Assembly: GCA_945888625.1 (NCBI GenBank)
Contig: CAMDAH010000004.1
Location: forward strand, 62,001 to 126,000
DNA length: 64,000 nt
Direction: 5' to 3'
Source of the DNA: Chryseobacterium gleum
Lineage (GTDB): Bacteria; Bacteroidota; Bacteroidia; Flavobacteriales_D; Crocinitomicaceae
Shown here: piece by piece, positions 8,779-17,322 of the stretch
How the letters are laid out: each line of letters starts with the position of its first letter
Numbering within the stretch: the stretch's first letter is position 1
The notes under the pieces: generated by a model
The model's input: only the letters and a program-made list of their open reading frames with translations
Database searches by the model: none
What the model was told of the DNA's origin: nothing
Translations under genes and position numbers: made by a program

Positions 8779-10044
8779 TTAAGTTTTTCTTTTTTTCTTT
8801 TTTGCTGCTGGAAATAGAATATTATTCAAAATTAATCGGTAACCTGGAGAGTTGGGATGAAGGTTTAAATCGGTCTCAGGATCGCCCACAAAATGCTGAT
8901 AATCTTCTGGGTCATGACCTCCGTAAAATGTCCACGTGCCTTGACCTAAGCTACCGTGAATGTAACGCGCGGTATTGGTGGCTTTATTTTCACCAAGAAT
9001 TAATACACTTGACTTAATAAATTCTTTTCGGAAATCGGTGGTTTGTCCCATAAATCCTTTTACGACATTGGTATGACACTGCGTAAGCATGGTGGGTACG
9101 ACATCCCATTTAGCTGAGAAATCAAACAAGGTGAAAACATCCAATTGTTCGGAAATAATACGGTTGTTTCGGAGATCGGAAGCATCGATATCTGAATATT
9201 CGTAAATCATGGGGTCTTGTACTAAATGAAATTTTTCAAAAGCAAATGTTTTGGAAAAGTCAAGTTTAGCTTGTGCATTTAAGTCTGAATTATCACCATC
9301 AAAAATGGATTCGCAAATATCGGTTCCCTCTGCGGCTAATCCAATATCAAAACTATCTGTTCCACTGCACATTGTAAATAAAAATCCACCGCCAATAACG
9401 AAATTCTTTAGGTTTTTAGCGACGGCAAGTTTCAATTCGGATACTTTTTTGAATCCTAATAATTTCGCATTTTTCTCTGCTATTTTTACTTGTTCTTGGT
9501 ACCATGCTTGTCCCCTTGCTGAACTATAAAATTTGCCGTATTGTCCTGTGAAATCCTCGTGATGTAAATGTAACCAGTCGTACTTTGGAAGCATTCCCAT
9601 TACTATGGCGGAGTCATAAATTTTATCGTATTTGATTTCCGCATATTCCAGTACCATCGTTACGGCGTCGTCCCATGGTTGTACGTTTGGCGGTGTGTAA
9701 ACGGCAATTTTAGGCGCTTTTTCGAGTTGTACAATTTCCATATTTACTTCTGGATTCCCGATTTCATTTTTTATTTGATTGACTTGCCCATCGGTAAGAA
9801 CAACATATTTTACGCCTCGAATGATTAACTCTTCCTCCAATGATTTGAGATGTGCCATTAAAAAAGAACCACCTCTGTAGTTCAATAACCATTCTATAGT
9901 AAGTCCATTTTCTAAGGTCCAATAAGCAATTCCGTATGCTTTTAGGTGATTAGTTTGACTTTCATCCATTGGTATTAGCAACTGCGTGGCATATGCTTGT
10001 TGTAACCAAAAAGAAGCAAATAAAACTAGGGCTATTTTTTTCAT
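8779..10044 (-). CDS. Secreted protein of unknown function (family often labelled asparagine synthetase B)
   Basis: The 421-residue protein starts with a signal peptide (MKKIALVLFASFWLQQAYA) and so is exported. The mature part begins TQLLIPMDESQTNHLKAYG and contains GGSFLM, HLHHEDFTGQYGKFY, FVIGGGFLFTMCSGTDSFD and, near the end, FYGGHDPEDYQHFVGDP. From memory, close Bacteroidota homologues carry the database name asparagine synthetase B. However, there is no N-terminal Cys2 glutaminase nucleophile and no PP-loop SGGxDS, so that name is not supported. GGGFLFTMCSG resembles the nucleophile turn of GATase-like folds, which may explain the label. It ends with a Lys-rich tail. It begins 5 bp after dnaB ends and is probably in the same transcript. 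Confidence 0.65.
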   Translation of the reverse strand: MKKIALVLFASFWLQQAYATQLLIPMDESQTNHLKAYGIAYWTLENGLTIEWLLNYRGGSFLMAHLKSLEEELIIRGVKYVVLTDGQVNQIKNEIGNPEVNMEIVQLEKAPKIAVYTPPNVQPWDDAVTMVLEYAEIKYDKIYDSAIVMGMLPKYDWLHLHHEDFTGQYGKFYSSARGQAWYQEQVKIAEKNAKLLGFKKVSELKLAVAKNLKNFVIGGGFLFTMCSGTDSFDIGLAAEGTDICESIFDGDNSDLNAQAKLDFSKTFAFEKFHLVQDPMIYEYSDIDASDLRNNRIISEQLDVFTLFDFSAKWDVVPTMLTQCHTNVVKGFMGQTTDFRKEFIKSSVLILGENKATNTARYIHGSLGQGTWTFYGGHDPEDYQHFVGDPETDLNLHPNSPGYRLILNNILFPAAKKKKRKT

Positions 10045-10049
10045 TTAGG

Positions 10050-11588
10050 TTAGTATGGTGCGTCTTCGTTATTGCTTTCTAAAAAATCTGAAACACCGCT
10101 ATCTGAAGTCATTTTACTCGGCATGGTATAGGTATTTACCTCGGGTTCAAAGGTATTGTTAGGCAAGTCGTTGGTATCGAAGGCTTGCGTTAAATTCTCA
10201 AATCGAGCAAATTCCGGAACGAAACGCATGCGAACTCGGTCTGTTTTTCCATTACGATGCTTGGCAATAATGAGTTCGCCAATCCCCTGATTGGAGTTTC
10301 CATCATCATCTTTTGTAATGCCATAGTATTCAGGTCGGTAAATAAACGAAACAATGTCTGCATCTTGTTCAATTGCACCAGATTCCCTTAAATCCGATAA
10401 AATAGGTTTCTTATCGCCCCCGCGTTGTTCTACGGATCGGCTTAATTGAGCAAGCGCAATAATCGCAATGTTAAGTTCTTTTGCAATTTCTTTTATAGAG
10501 CGCGAAATGGTGGATATTTCTTGTTCTCGATTTCCAGAACCTTTTCCGTCTTTTGCAGACATTAATTGCAAATAATCAATGATGACTAATTGAATATCAT
10601 GTTGGGCTTTTAATCTTCGACATTTGGCTCTAAAATCAAAAATCGTTATAGCGGGCGTATCGTCTATGAAGATGGGTGCAGCAGATAAAGCAGTAATCCT
10701 ACTGTGTAATTGCTGAAATTCATGATCGGCTAAATTACCCTTCCTAAGTTTCTCTGAGTCAATTCGTGCCTCACCAGCAATAAGTCGTTTTACTAATTGT
10801 ACTGCCGACATTTCTAGGGAAAACACGGCAACTCCCATGTTGTAATCAACGGCTGTGTTTCTTGCCATCGAGAGGACTAGCGCGGTTTTACCCATACCCG
10901 GGCGTGCAGCAATTACCACCATATCTGATTTTTGCCACCCGGAGGTTATTTTATCCAAATCATGAAATCCACTTGGAGTTCCAGAAATTCCGTCAGGGGT
11001 ATTTCTCGCTTTTTCAATTTCTGCAATTGCTTGACCGACGATATTTTGCATTGTTGAAGCTTGTTTTGTCATATTTGACTCAGCGATTTGAAATAAATTG
11101 GACTCTGCGGTATTTAATAAATCAAAAATATCTACTGTATCATCATAGGCATCTCTAATAATCTCACTACTCACCCTAATTAATTCTCGTTTAAGGTGCT
11201 TTTGTATAATTATACGAGCGTGAAATTCAATATGTGCAGATGACGCAACGCGGTTTGTTAATTGGGCAAGGTAAGCAACGCCTCCAGCCGCCTCTAACTC
11301 ACCATTTTTTTGGAGTTGCTCGGTTACTGTGATAAGATCAACAGGTTTGGTATTGCCAAATAGTTCCTGCATCGCGCTGTAAATGTATTGGTGTCTAGGA
11401 TCATAAAATGTTTCTCTAGTCACTAAATTTATGGTGTTGTTTAAGGCATCTTTCTCGAGCATCATGGCCCCTAAAACAACCTGCTCCACATCACTTGCTT
11501 GAGGTGGGATTTTACCAATTTCGCCTGTCAAAACTGATGGGTTTTTTATGCGAGTAATTGGTTTACGGTTATTATCAATGTTGTCCAT
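10050..11588 (-). CDS. dnaB: Replicative DNA helicase DnaB
   Basis: The 512-residue protein has the DnaB N-terminal helical domain (PPQASDVEQVVLGAMML at about 28-44) and the RecA-like helicase domain. Walker A is ARPGMGKT at 228-235, and a Walker B strand is LVIIDYLQLM. The motif AIIALAQLSRSVEQR is the DnaB motif 4, and LSDLRESGAIEQDAD is the arginine-rich coupling region. It forms the hexameric ring that unwinds DNA at the replication fork and is loaded on the 5'-3' strand. The length is near normal, with a 35-residue C-terminal tail ending NNEDAPY. Downstream and 5 bp away is the exported unknown protein. No intein is seen, although Bacteroidota and other DnaB sometimes carry one. Confidence 0.97.
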   Translation of the reverse strand: MDNIDNNRKPITRIKNPSVLTGEIGKIPPQASDVEQVVLGAMMLEKDALNNTINLVTRETFYDPRHQYIYSAMQELFGNTKPVDLITVTEQLQKNGELEAAGGVAYLAQLTNRVASSAHIEFHARIIIQKHLKRELIRVSSEIIRDAYDDTVDIFDLLNTAESNLFQIAESNMTKQASTMQNIVGQAIAEIEKARNTPDGISGTPSGFHDLDKITSGWQKSDMVVIAARPGMGKTALVLSMARNTAVDYNMGVAVFSLEMSAVQLVKRLIAGEARIDSEKLRKGNLADHEFQQLHSRITALSAAPIFIDDTPAITIFDFRAKCRRLKAQHDIQLVIIDYLQLMSAKDGKGSGNREQEISTISRSIKEIAKELNIAIIALAQLSRSVEQRGGDKKPILSDLRESGAIEQDADIVSFIYRPEYYGITKDDDGNSNQGIGELIIAKHRNGKTDRVRMRFVPEFARFENLTQAFDTNDLPNNTFEPEVNTYTMPSKMTSDSGVSDFLESNNEDAPY

Positions 11589-11678
11589 GAAGTAAAATTA
11601 ATTAAATGTGTTGTGAGGAAATTGCTGAGTTCAAACTTAGTAAAAAGTTGTCAGTTTTTTGTTAATCATAGCAATAAA

Positions 11679-12323
11679 TTATTTTAATTCTTTGAGCGCT
11701 TTTTTTGTTCCTATTTTAGTTGTAATGTAATCAATTTCTCTTTTAGGACCTCTGGCAGGAGAAAATTCGCGCCCATAAAAAATAATTTGTAGGTGTAAGC
11801 GGTTCCACTTTTCAATCGGAAAGTATTTTTTGGCTTGAAGTTCTGTATCCGTAACATTTTTTCCACTCGCGATTCCCCATCGTGTTAATAATCGATGAAT
11901 ATGGGTGTCTACCGGGAAAGCGGGTACGCCAAAAGCTTGCGCCATGACTACGGAGGCCGTTTTATGGCCAACTCCAGGGAGTTCCTCTAGTGCTTCAAAA
12001 GAGGCAGGGACTTCACCATCATATTTAGCTACAAGTATTTTTGATAGTTCGTAAATAGCGCTTGATTTCTTTGGTGATAGGCCGCATGGCTTGATGATTT
12101 CTCGAATTTCACTAACCGTTAATTTGATCATCGCCTGCGGTGTGTTTGCCCTAGAAAATAACGCTGGAGTAATCAAATTTACGCGTTTGTCGGTACATTG
12201 CGCGGAAAGTAACACAGCAATTAATAGGGTGTAACTATCACTGTGGTCCAATGGAATAGGAATTTCGGGATATTGTGCCTCTAAAGCGATACAGAGGTAG
12301 GCTGCTTTTTGTTTTTTTGTCAT
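11679..12323 (-). CDS. nth: Endonuclease III-like DNA glycosylase lacking the Fe-S cluster
   Basis: The 214-residue protein has the helix-hairpin-helix motif LPGVGHK at 115-121, with the catalytic Lys121, and the catalytic Asp139 in PVDTHIHR. LLIAVLLSAQCTD near 33-45 is also diagnostic for the family, which removes oxidised pyrimidines and cleaves at abasic sites. E. coli Nth then has four Cys binding a 4Fe-4S cluster. Here the corresponding stretch reads YGREFSPARGPKREI and holds no Cys at all, and the protein ends about 20 residues later. The cluster must therefore be missing, while the catalytic residues are intact. The gene starts right after the stop of the J-domain gene, so it is in an operon with it and the MenE-like gene. 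Confidence 0.9.
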   Translation of the reverse strand: MTKKQKAAYLCIALEAQYPEIPIPLDHSDSYTLLIAVLLSAQCTDKRVNLITPALFSRANTPQAMIKLTVSEIREIIKPCGLSPKKSSAIYELSKILVAKYDGEVPASFEALEELPGVGHKTASVVMAQAFGVPAFPVDTHIHRLLTRWGIASGKNVTDTELQAKKYFPIEKWNRLHLQIIFYGREFSPARGPKREIDYITTKIGTKKALKELK

Positions 12324-13154
12324 TTAATAAAATCCAAGTGTTAATAAATGTATAATTTTTAAATCATGTAGCAGAAAAAATACCAGTGTCGAAGTCGAAA
12401 TCGTCAACGAAAAGTAATTTCCTAGCATAAAGAACAGATCGTTTTTTCGGTAAAAAAAAATGATAATGGGCATAATTGCAAATAGCAATAAAACGGTTTG
12501 CGCCCAATAAAAAGTAAAGTGAATAGGTGCTTTTATATTGGTAGTCTTATTTATGACAAAAACGGGTTGATGAAATAGGTAGGTTTTGTAGACAATAAGG
12601 GCGGGAAGATTTTCTAAGTTATGGGCGCCGTTGTAATTTAACCAAAGTGACTGATTGTTTTTTAATGTTACCGAATAAACATAGTTGTCATTTATACTTT
12701 TACTTGGAACGGGATTGTACGATTTGATGTTTTCAATTGAATTTCTTAGGGGTAAGAAATCATCGCTTAGTAGGCCTAGGATACAAATCACAGCGAGCAC
12801 AGCAGTTATTTTGATCACCATCTTTCGCCAACCGGAGCGAAATGAGGCATAGAAAAGTAGTTCGTCTTTCTCGTCTTGCCTTACTTGTTCCTCCGCACGT
12901 TTTCTCGCATTTTCATGGAATTGTTGCGCTGGCGTTTTTTGTGCTTTGTTTACTTTATTTGTTTCTAGTTCAAATTGTTGTTTTAAAATACGGTCGTATG
13001 CGTCTTGGATTGCTTGAAATTGCGCTGTCGAATTTTCCGTTGTATTCTTATCGGGATGATACTTCTTGGCAAGTGTTCTGTATCTTTTTTTGACTTCCGC
13101 GTCGCTTTCTGTGCCCTTAAGCCCGAGCAGTTTATAGTATTTTTCGCCACGCAT
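12324..13154 (-). CDS. J-domain membrane protein (DnaJ-like)
   Basis: The 276-residue protein begins with a J domain (residues about 5-70) with the essential HPD at 33-35 in KKYHPDKN, so it can stimulate an Hsp70 such as DnaK. There is no Gly/Phe region and no zinc-finger, so it is not DnaJ proper. After a charged stretch to about residue 110 comes a transmembrane helix (MVIKITAVLAVICILGLL), a probable extracytoplasmic domain (about 130-200) and two more helices near 205-235 and 240-265. This is a type III, membrane-anchored J-protein of unknown client. Its first 23 bp overlap the end of the MenE-like gene, and nth follows without a gap. Confidence 0.8.
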   Translation of the reverse strand: MRGEKYYKLLGLKGTESDAEVKKRYRTLAKKYHPDKNTTENSTAQFQAIQDAYDRILKQQFELETNKVNKAQKTPAQQFHENARKRAEEQVRQDEKDELLFYASFRSGWRKMVIKITAVLAVICILGLLSDDFLPLRNSIENIKSYNPVPSKSINDNYVYSVTLKNNQSLWLNYNGAHNLENLPALIVYKTYLFHQPVFVINKTTNIKAPIHFTFYWAQTVLLLFAIMPIIIFFYRKNDLFFMLGNYFSLTISTSTLVFFLLHDLKIIHLLTLGFY

Positions 13155-14139
13155 CGTTACTGATTTTCGCTTGTGTTATGGTACGGTTTATTTTACCACT
13201 TGCCGTTTTTGTAAAGTTAGGGATACATTGGTAATAACGGGGTGTTTCATAGCTTGAAAGAAAGTTACTGAAGGCTGTTTTGTCTAATACAATCGCCTCT
13301 TTTGACTCTATGATTAAAACAAGTGCCTGTCCCAAATGTACATCGGGGATATGGGAAATAAAATAGGGTAGGGGAATAAACAAATCAAGACGTCGCTCTA
13401 TATTTTCAGGGAAAATTTTGATCCCGCCAGAATTAACACAAAAATCAGTGCGTCCAATCCAATTGAACGTGAACTTATCAAGCAAGTCTACCACATCATT
13501 GGTGGCAATAGGCGACGTATTTATTTCTGGAAAATGAATAACTAATTCTTTCAATGTATTTTGGCTAAACTCAATTCCAGGCAAGGCATGATATGGGTTT
13601 TTATGTTCATTTGTTAGTTTTCGCATAGCCACATGAGAAATGGTTTCAGTCATGCCGAAGGTGTGGTAAATATTGGATTTGTTTAATGTTGCCATTTTTT
13701 CAAGTTGCTCGCTTATTGGTGCGCCCCCAACAATGATTGTATCAACAACGATTTGCTGATTTTCACTCAGGTATTTTTCCAATTGTAAGGGTACCAGTGC
13801 ACTAAATTGTATGGGTGTTTTTATGCTTGCTAAACAGTTAGCACTAACCTCAGAAACAATAAGTTCTGCTTGATTTACAAGTGCTCTAACTAGCATCATT
13901 TTTCCTGCGATAGTGTCGCTTGATAATCCTAAATGAAAAACGGAAAAATCGGGTATTTTTAAATAATCCAATGTTTTTCTCGCGCTTATTAATAGGTGTT
14001 CTTTTTTGAGTTCAATTTTTTTAGGTTGGCCAGTGGAACCTGATGTAGTGGCACTAATGAAATCGTCATTACTTTCCCATTCTTTTAGAAAAGAAGTAAT
14101 TGTGGTTTTACGAGTGGTATCGTGGTAATTAATTTTCAA
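13132..14139 (-). CDS. menE: AMP-forming acyl-CoA ligase, MenE-like (o-succinylbenzoate-CoA ligase)
   Basis: The 335-residue protein is short for the ANL adenylating family, as are Bacteroidota MenE enzymes. The P-loop TTSGSTGQPKKIELK at about 31-45 binds ATP phosphates. HTFGMTETISHVAMR (about 160-175) is the A5 Tyr/Thr-Glu motif, with Phe in place of Tyr. FNWIGRTDFCVNSGGIKIFPE is the A7/A8 hinge, and TASGKINRT near the C-terminus carries the catalytic Lys. MenE activates o-succinylbenzoate for menaquinone synthesis, the quinone of this phylum. No other men gene is in the window, so the substrate is inferred from size and phylum. It overlaps the J-domain gene by 23 bp. Confidence 0.75.
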   Translation of the reverse strand: MKINYHDTTRKTTITSFLKEWESNDDFISATTSGSTGQPKKIELKKEHLLISARKTLDYLKIPDFSVFHLGLSSDTIAGKMMLVRALVNQAELIVSEVSANCLASIKTPIQFSALVPLQLEKYLSENQQIVVDTIIVGGAPISEQLEKMATLNKSNIYHTFGMTETISHVAMRKLTNEHKNPYHALPGIEFSQNTLKELVIHFPEINTSPIATNDVVDLLDKFTFNWIGRTDFCVNSGGIKIFPENIERRLDLFIPLPYFISHIPDVHLGQALVLIIESKEAIVLDKTAFSNFLSSYETPRYYQCIPNFTKTASGKINRTITQAKISNDAWRKIL

Positions 14140-14177
14140 CGTAAGGTGTTAATTATTGATGGATTCAAACTTAAGTT

Positions 14178-14822
14178 TTAATAATCGATGTCCAGGTTAA
14201 AGGTGTTTTTAAGAATAGTTAGGTTTGGATTAATTTTCGCAAGCGCATTAAACTTATCCTTGCCTGTTATGATAACGATTTTTTCTGCGTCGGCTTTGGA
14301 AACTTCAAATTCAATGTCGATGTATTCATTTTTTAACGAGGTACGAAGAAAATCAATAAGTTCGGGTAACAAGGGGCGAATGTATTCCACTTGAATATTA
14401 TTTTCAACGCCTAATGTTAGTTTTTCAATGTCTGTAAAGCTCGGTGGTTGTTTTGATAGCGCATGATAAAATGTCTCTTTTCCCGCTTCCCTCGTTTGGA
14501 AAGCAAATTTCTTCCAAGCAATGGTTAATTCATCAACGCTAAAAGGTTCGCGCTGTTTTTCATCAAGTAATTTTTGCTGCTTCTCTTTTTCATTCGCAAC
14601 CGCTTGCTTAATGCTAATTATTTTTGGAACGCTAGACGCATTATTTTCAGCTTGGCTATTCGTTGTTATTGGAGGCGTATAAATGGTGGTGGTGGGTTCG
14701 CTCGCTGTAGATTCTTTCACCTCGCGTTTCGCCTCTTTTCGTAGGGATTGGTTGGGAAAAGGAAGGATACTTATGAAATCAGTTAATCCTTTTTTTTTTC
14801 GAGCTCTTGTTGTAAAGAACAC
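14178..14822 (-). CDS. dnaX: DnaX tau C-terminal part, in the -1 frame of dnaX
   Basis: This frame gives 203 codons after the A10 run, ending at 14178. From about 130 residues onward it matches my memory of the C-terminal region of Bacteroidota DnaX (tau): FSVDELTIAWKKFAFQ, then VEYIRPLLPELIDFLRTSL, then NPNLTILKNTFNLDIDY. It overlaps the main dnaX frame by 40 bp, and the shared region is the poly-A. The ATG at 14822 lies inside dnaX and is probably not used. More likely this is the 3' half of dnaX, reached by slippage at 14790-14799. Joined, the product would be 573 residues, a usual length for the phylum. Alternatively it results from a sequencing error in the homopolymer. Confidence 0.8.
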   Translation of the reverse strand: MFFTTRARKKKGLTDFISILPFPNQSLRKEAKREVKESTASEPTTTIYTPPITTNSQAENNASSVPKIISIKQAVANEKEKQQKLLDEKQREPFSVDELTIAWKKFAFQTREAGKETFYHALSKQPPSFTDIEKLTLGVENNIQVEYIRPLLPELIDFLRTSLKNEYIDIEFEVSKADAEKIVIITGKDKFNALAKINPNLTILKNTFNLDIDY

Positions 14823-15898
14823 ATTTGCATCAGCGCAACTTCAATTAATAAGCGATGATTTTTTGATTGTTTATATTCGGTATCTGCTTTGCTTAATGCA
14901 AACAGGGCGCGCATGATTACGTTCATCTGCCACGCTTTTGCTTGCTCGCTGAAACGTTCTTTTACGGAGTCGGGAACTTCTAATAAGCTCACCGTCCTGG
15001 AATCTTTGCAAATCAATAAACTTCGAAAATGATCGGCTAGTCCCACTAAAAATAATTGTCCATCAAACCCTTTCTCTAAAATTTCATTGAATAAAAGCAG
15101 GGAGGAAGCGATGTCCTCTGCAAGGAAAAATTCGACTAGCTTAAAATAATAATCGTAATCCAGCACGTGTAGGTTCTCAATGACATCCTTAAAAGTGAGG
15201 TTGTTCCCACAAAAACTAACCGCTTGGTCAAAAATAGATAGGGCATCTCGGAGTGCACCGTCTGCTTTCATTGCGATAAGATGCAGCGCTTCCGGTTCAG
15301 CTGTAACGCCCTCTTTTGCTGCGATAACGGTTAAGTGGTCGGCAATATCCTTAACGCGGATTCGTTCAAAATCAAAGATCTGACAACGGGATAAAATGGT
15401 TGGAATTACTTTGTGTTTTTCGGTTGTTGCCAAAATAAAGATGGCGTGTTTCGGTGGTTCTTCCAGTGTTTTTAAAAAAGCATTGAAGGCAGCTGGTGAT
15501 AAACCATGTACCTCATCCAGTATGTACACTTTAAATTTTCCGATTTGTGGTAGAATTCGTACTTGTTCAATCAAGACACGCATGTCATCTATACCGCTGT
15601 TTGATGCTGCATCTAATTCAAATATCCCCAACGAATTTCCGCTGTTGAAGGAAATACATGATTCGCAAGTATCGCAAGCTTCAATGTTTTCACTGGGAGA
15701 AAAACAATTAATTGTTTTAGCGAGAATTCGTGCAATCGTTGTTTTTCCCACTCCTCGCGAACCACAAAATAAAAATGCTTGCGCAAGATGTTTATTTTTA
15801 ATGGCACTTTTTAACGTGGTCGAAATGGATTTTTGTCCAACAACGGTATCAAATGTTTGAGGTCGGTATTTACGTGCTGAAACAACAAAGTCACTCAT
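14783..15898 (-). CDS. dnaX: DNA polymerase III subunit gamma (DnaX, 0-frame product)
   Basis: The 371-residue product has the clamp-loader AAA+ module: VVSARKYRPQTFDTVVGQ start, Walker A GSRGVGKT at 46-53, zinc-binding Cys65/75/78/81, Walker B VYILDEVHGL and sensor 1 LATTEKHK. It ends LEKKKD just after a run of ten A. This equals a gamma-type protein: domains I-III without the tau domains that bind the helicase and polymerase core. The tau part follows in the -1 frame (14178-14822). DnaX loads the beta clamp onto primed DNA. A promoter-like element lies only 4 bp upstream of the ATG. The gene faces away from the phosphatase gene's end at 15971. Confidence 0.95.
   Translation of the reverse strand: MSDFVVSARKYRPQTFDTVVGQKSISTTLKSAIKNKHLAQAFLFCGSRGVGKTTIARILAKTINCFSPSENIEACDTCESCISFNSGNSLGIFELDAASNSGIDDMRVLIEQVRILPQIGKFKVYILDEVHGLSPAAFNAFLKTLEEPPKHAIFILATTEKHKVIPTILSRCQIFDFERIRVKDIADHLTVIAAKEGVTAEPEALHLIAMKADGALRDALSIFDQAVSFCGNNLTFKDVIENLHVLDYDYYFKLVEFFLAEDIASSLLLFNEILEKGFDGQLFLVGLADHFRSLLICKDSRTVSLLEVPDSVKERFSEQAKAWQMNVIMRALFALSKADTEYKQSKNHRLLIEVALMQMCSLQQELEKKKD
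14789..14795 (-). promoter_or_regulatory. Slippery heptamer A_AAA_AAG in dnaX
   Basis: On the coding strand the bases read CTC GAA AAA AAA AAG GAT TAA, so the 0 frame stops 2 codons after the run. The last seven bases of the run are A_AAA_AAG, the same heptamer used for programmed -1 frameshifting in E. coli dnaX. A -1 slip enters the 203-codon frame that encodes the tau tail. The full A10 run (14790-14799) would also allow transcriptional slippage: one extra A gives the same result. An inverted repeat AAGGAT/ATCCTT (14786-14791 with 14763-14768) overlaps the site itself and is not well placed as a stimulator. Confidence 0.7.
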
Positions 15899-15902
15899 AT
15901 AA

Positions 15903-15937
15903 CAAATATAGTGAATTTAGCGCAACCACTTATCAAA
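15903..15937 (-). promoter_or_regulatory. Putative dnaX promoter
   Basis: On the minus strand TTTG (15937-15934) and TATATTTG (15910-15903) are separated by 23 bp. The second box fits TAnnTTTG exactly. It ends 4 bp before the dnaX ATG, which would give a leaderless or very short-leader mRNA. Confidence 0.4.
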
Positions 15938-15970
15938 TGAAGTATATTGTTGATAAAAATAATTCAGTTT

Positions 15971-17200
15971 TTACCGAGGAAAAATTTCCACTAAAGTGCC
16001 GTTATTCGGGCCGAAAAGTTGCATGCCTGCAGGTACTGTAAACCGATTGCGGTAATCAAGGGTAGGTAGTTCGGCTGCATTTTCATACAAGACGGTTCGA
16101 AGTTCAATTTTTTCTTTGGTTACAAAAATCCAGTTAAATTGGTTTACAGCGCCTGCATCTCTTGTCCACGGTTTAAGATCATTCGCGGCGCGCAACGGTG
16201 CTCCCCAGCAACCTTCACCCGCATACACAATGCCGTTTTTATCGTCTCGTATAAATCCTTCTGATGAACCTTCCCCTTTACTACTGACTATTGGCCATGT
16301 TACCTTGCAAGTATGGGAGTCGTTTTCTAAACAAAGTGGAAGGTTTTTATATTTCTCAAAAAGTGGAACAAAATTCTTGTATTGTGTTTCCATTTCTTTT
16401 TTTTCTTTCACATGCGCTCGGATAGGACGATGGTATTGAGCAATTTGCCAAGTGAAGGTTTTGTGCTTGTTTAGTGCGCTTCGCAAAAATATTTTTTGAG
16501 AACCAATTTTTAAAATTTCTGAATTTAATGAAACAATGTGCAGCAAATCTCCCCCAAAAGTGGTCGAATAATAAAGTTTCTTGTGGGGAACATCAAAAAG
16601 TTGATGAATTACCTTGTTGTTTAATTCATGGTTTCCTCGCGTTACCAACATGGGGGTGATTCGTCCGTCTGATGCAAGGGTGTTCTCCCAATCTGTAAAC
16701 CAATCTATCCAATATTTTTCAATGTCAACACCAATAAAATCACCGTTGAATAATACAGCTGTTACTTGTAATTTTGGCACAAGTTGATTGGCTTTAACGC
16801 GAACAGAACGGTTATCCCTGGAATCGCCCCCTGCAATAAATGACAATGGAAATTCAGCGCTATTTGGTGCTGTTCGAAAGTGATAGAGTCTACTGAAACC
16901 TTTGCTGTCTTTAATAAGGAAGTAATAGATTTGGTTCGGAAGTAAATTGGTTAAACGTACAATTTTGTTGTTCATACCACGCATGTGGTTGCTTGATGTT
17001 AATGAAAGTAAATTAGCATATCGATTTATGCTTGGATCGATGGTATCAAGATAAAAGCCGTTAAATTCGTCTTCTTCTTGGTCCCAAATAACAGTAGCTG
17101 TTGTGGCTGCATTTCCGTTGAATACCACCCTGATAAATCTTACTTTAGCATTAGATACTGATGATAATAAAATAAAAAAAACTAAAAATAGTATTTTCAT
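15971..17200 (-). CDS. Secreted metallophosphatase with N-terminal FN3-like domain
   Basis: The 409-residue precursor has a signal peptide (MKILFLVFFILLSSVSNA). Residues about 20-125 resemble the fibronectin-III-like domain of purple acid phosphatases (NGNAATTATVIWDQEE, then LLPNQIYYFLIKD). The catalytic domain follows: GGDSRDN (about 138), NGDFIG (about 165), a GNHE motif in LVTRGNHELN (about 198), then QYHRPIRAH and SHTC. These supply the two-metal site of calcineurin-like phosphoesterases. It should act outside the cytoplasm on phosphate esters; the substrate is unknown. No T9SS tail is evident, so it may be periplasmic. It has its own transcription unit, divergent from the propeller-like gene at 17323. 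Confidence 0.8.
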   Translation of the reverse strand: MKILFLVFFILLSSVSNAKVRFIRVVFNGNAATTATVIWDQEEDEFNGFYLDTIDPSINRYANLLSLTSSNHMRGMNNKIVRLTNLLPNQIYYFLIKDSKGFSRLYHFRTAPNSAEFPLSFIAGGDSRDNRSVRVKANQLVPKLQVTAVLFNGDFIGVDIEKYWIDWFTDWENTLASDGRITPMLVTRGNHELNNKVIHQLFDVPHKKLYYSTTFGGDLLHIVSLNSEILKIGSQKIFLRSALNKHKTFTWQIAQYHRPIRAHVKEKKEMETQYKNFVPLFEKYKNLPLCLENDSHTCKVTWPIVSSKGEGSSEGFIRDDKNGIVYAGEGCWGAPLRAANDLKPWTRDAGAVNQFNWIFVTKEKIELRTVLYENAAELPTLDYRNRFTVPAGMQLFGPNNGTLVEIFPR

Positions 17201-17322
17201 GTTATGATTTATTGGCGTTATTTTAAATACAAAAGTACCAAGAAAAGTGGATAAGCTTATATTTTGTATTTTTAGGTTTAAATGATGCTTACTTGGAACG
17301 AAAATTGGTTAAATTTGAACAC

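Noticed and set aside
8779..10044. Asparagine synthetase B as a functional name
   Set aside because: No Cys2 nucleophile or SGGxDS PP-loop, and the protein has a signal peptide.
12842..13093. Open frame opposite the J-domain gene
   Set aside because: It is a shadow of the J-domain coding strand with no family pattern.
14178..14822. An independent gene from ATG 14822
   Set aside because: The ATG is inside dnaX, and the downstream residues continue the DnaX tau tail, so a frameshifted dnaX explains it better.
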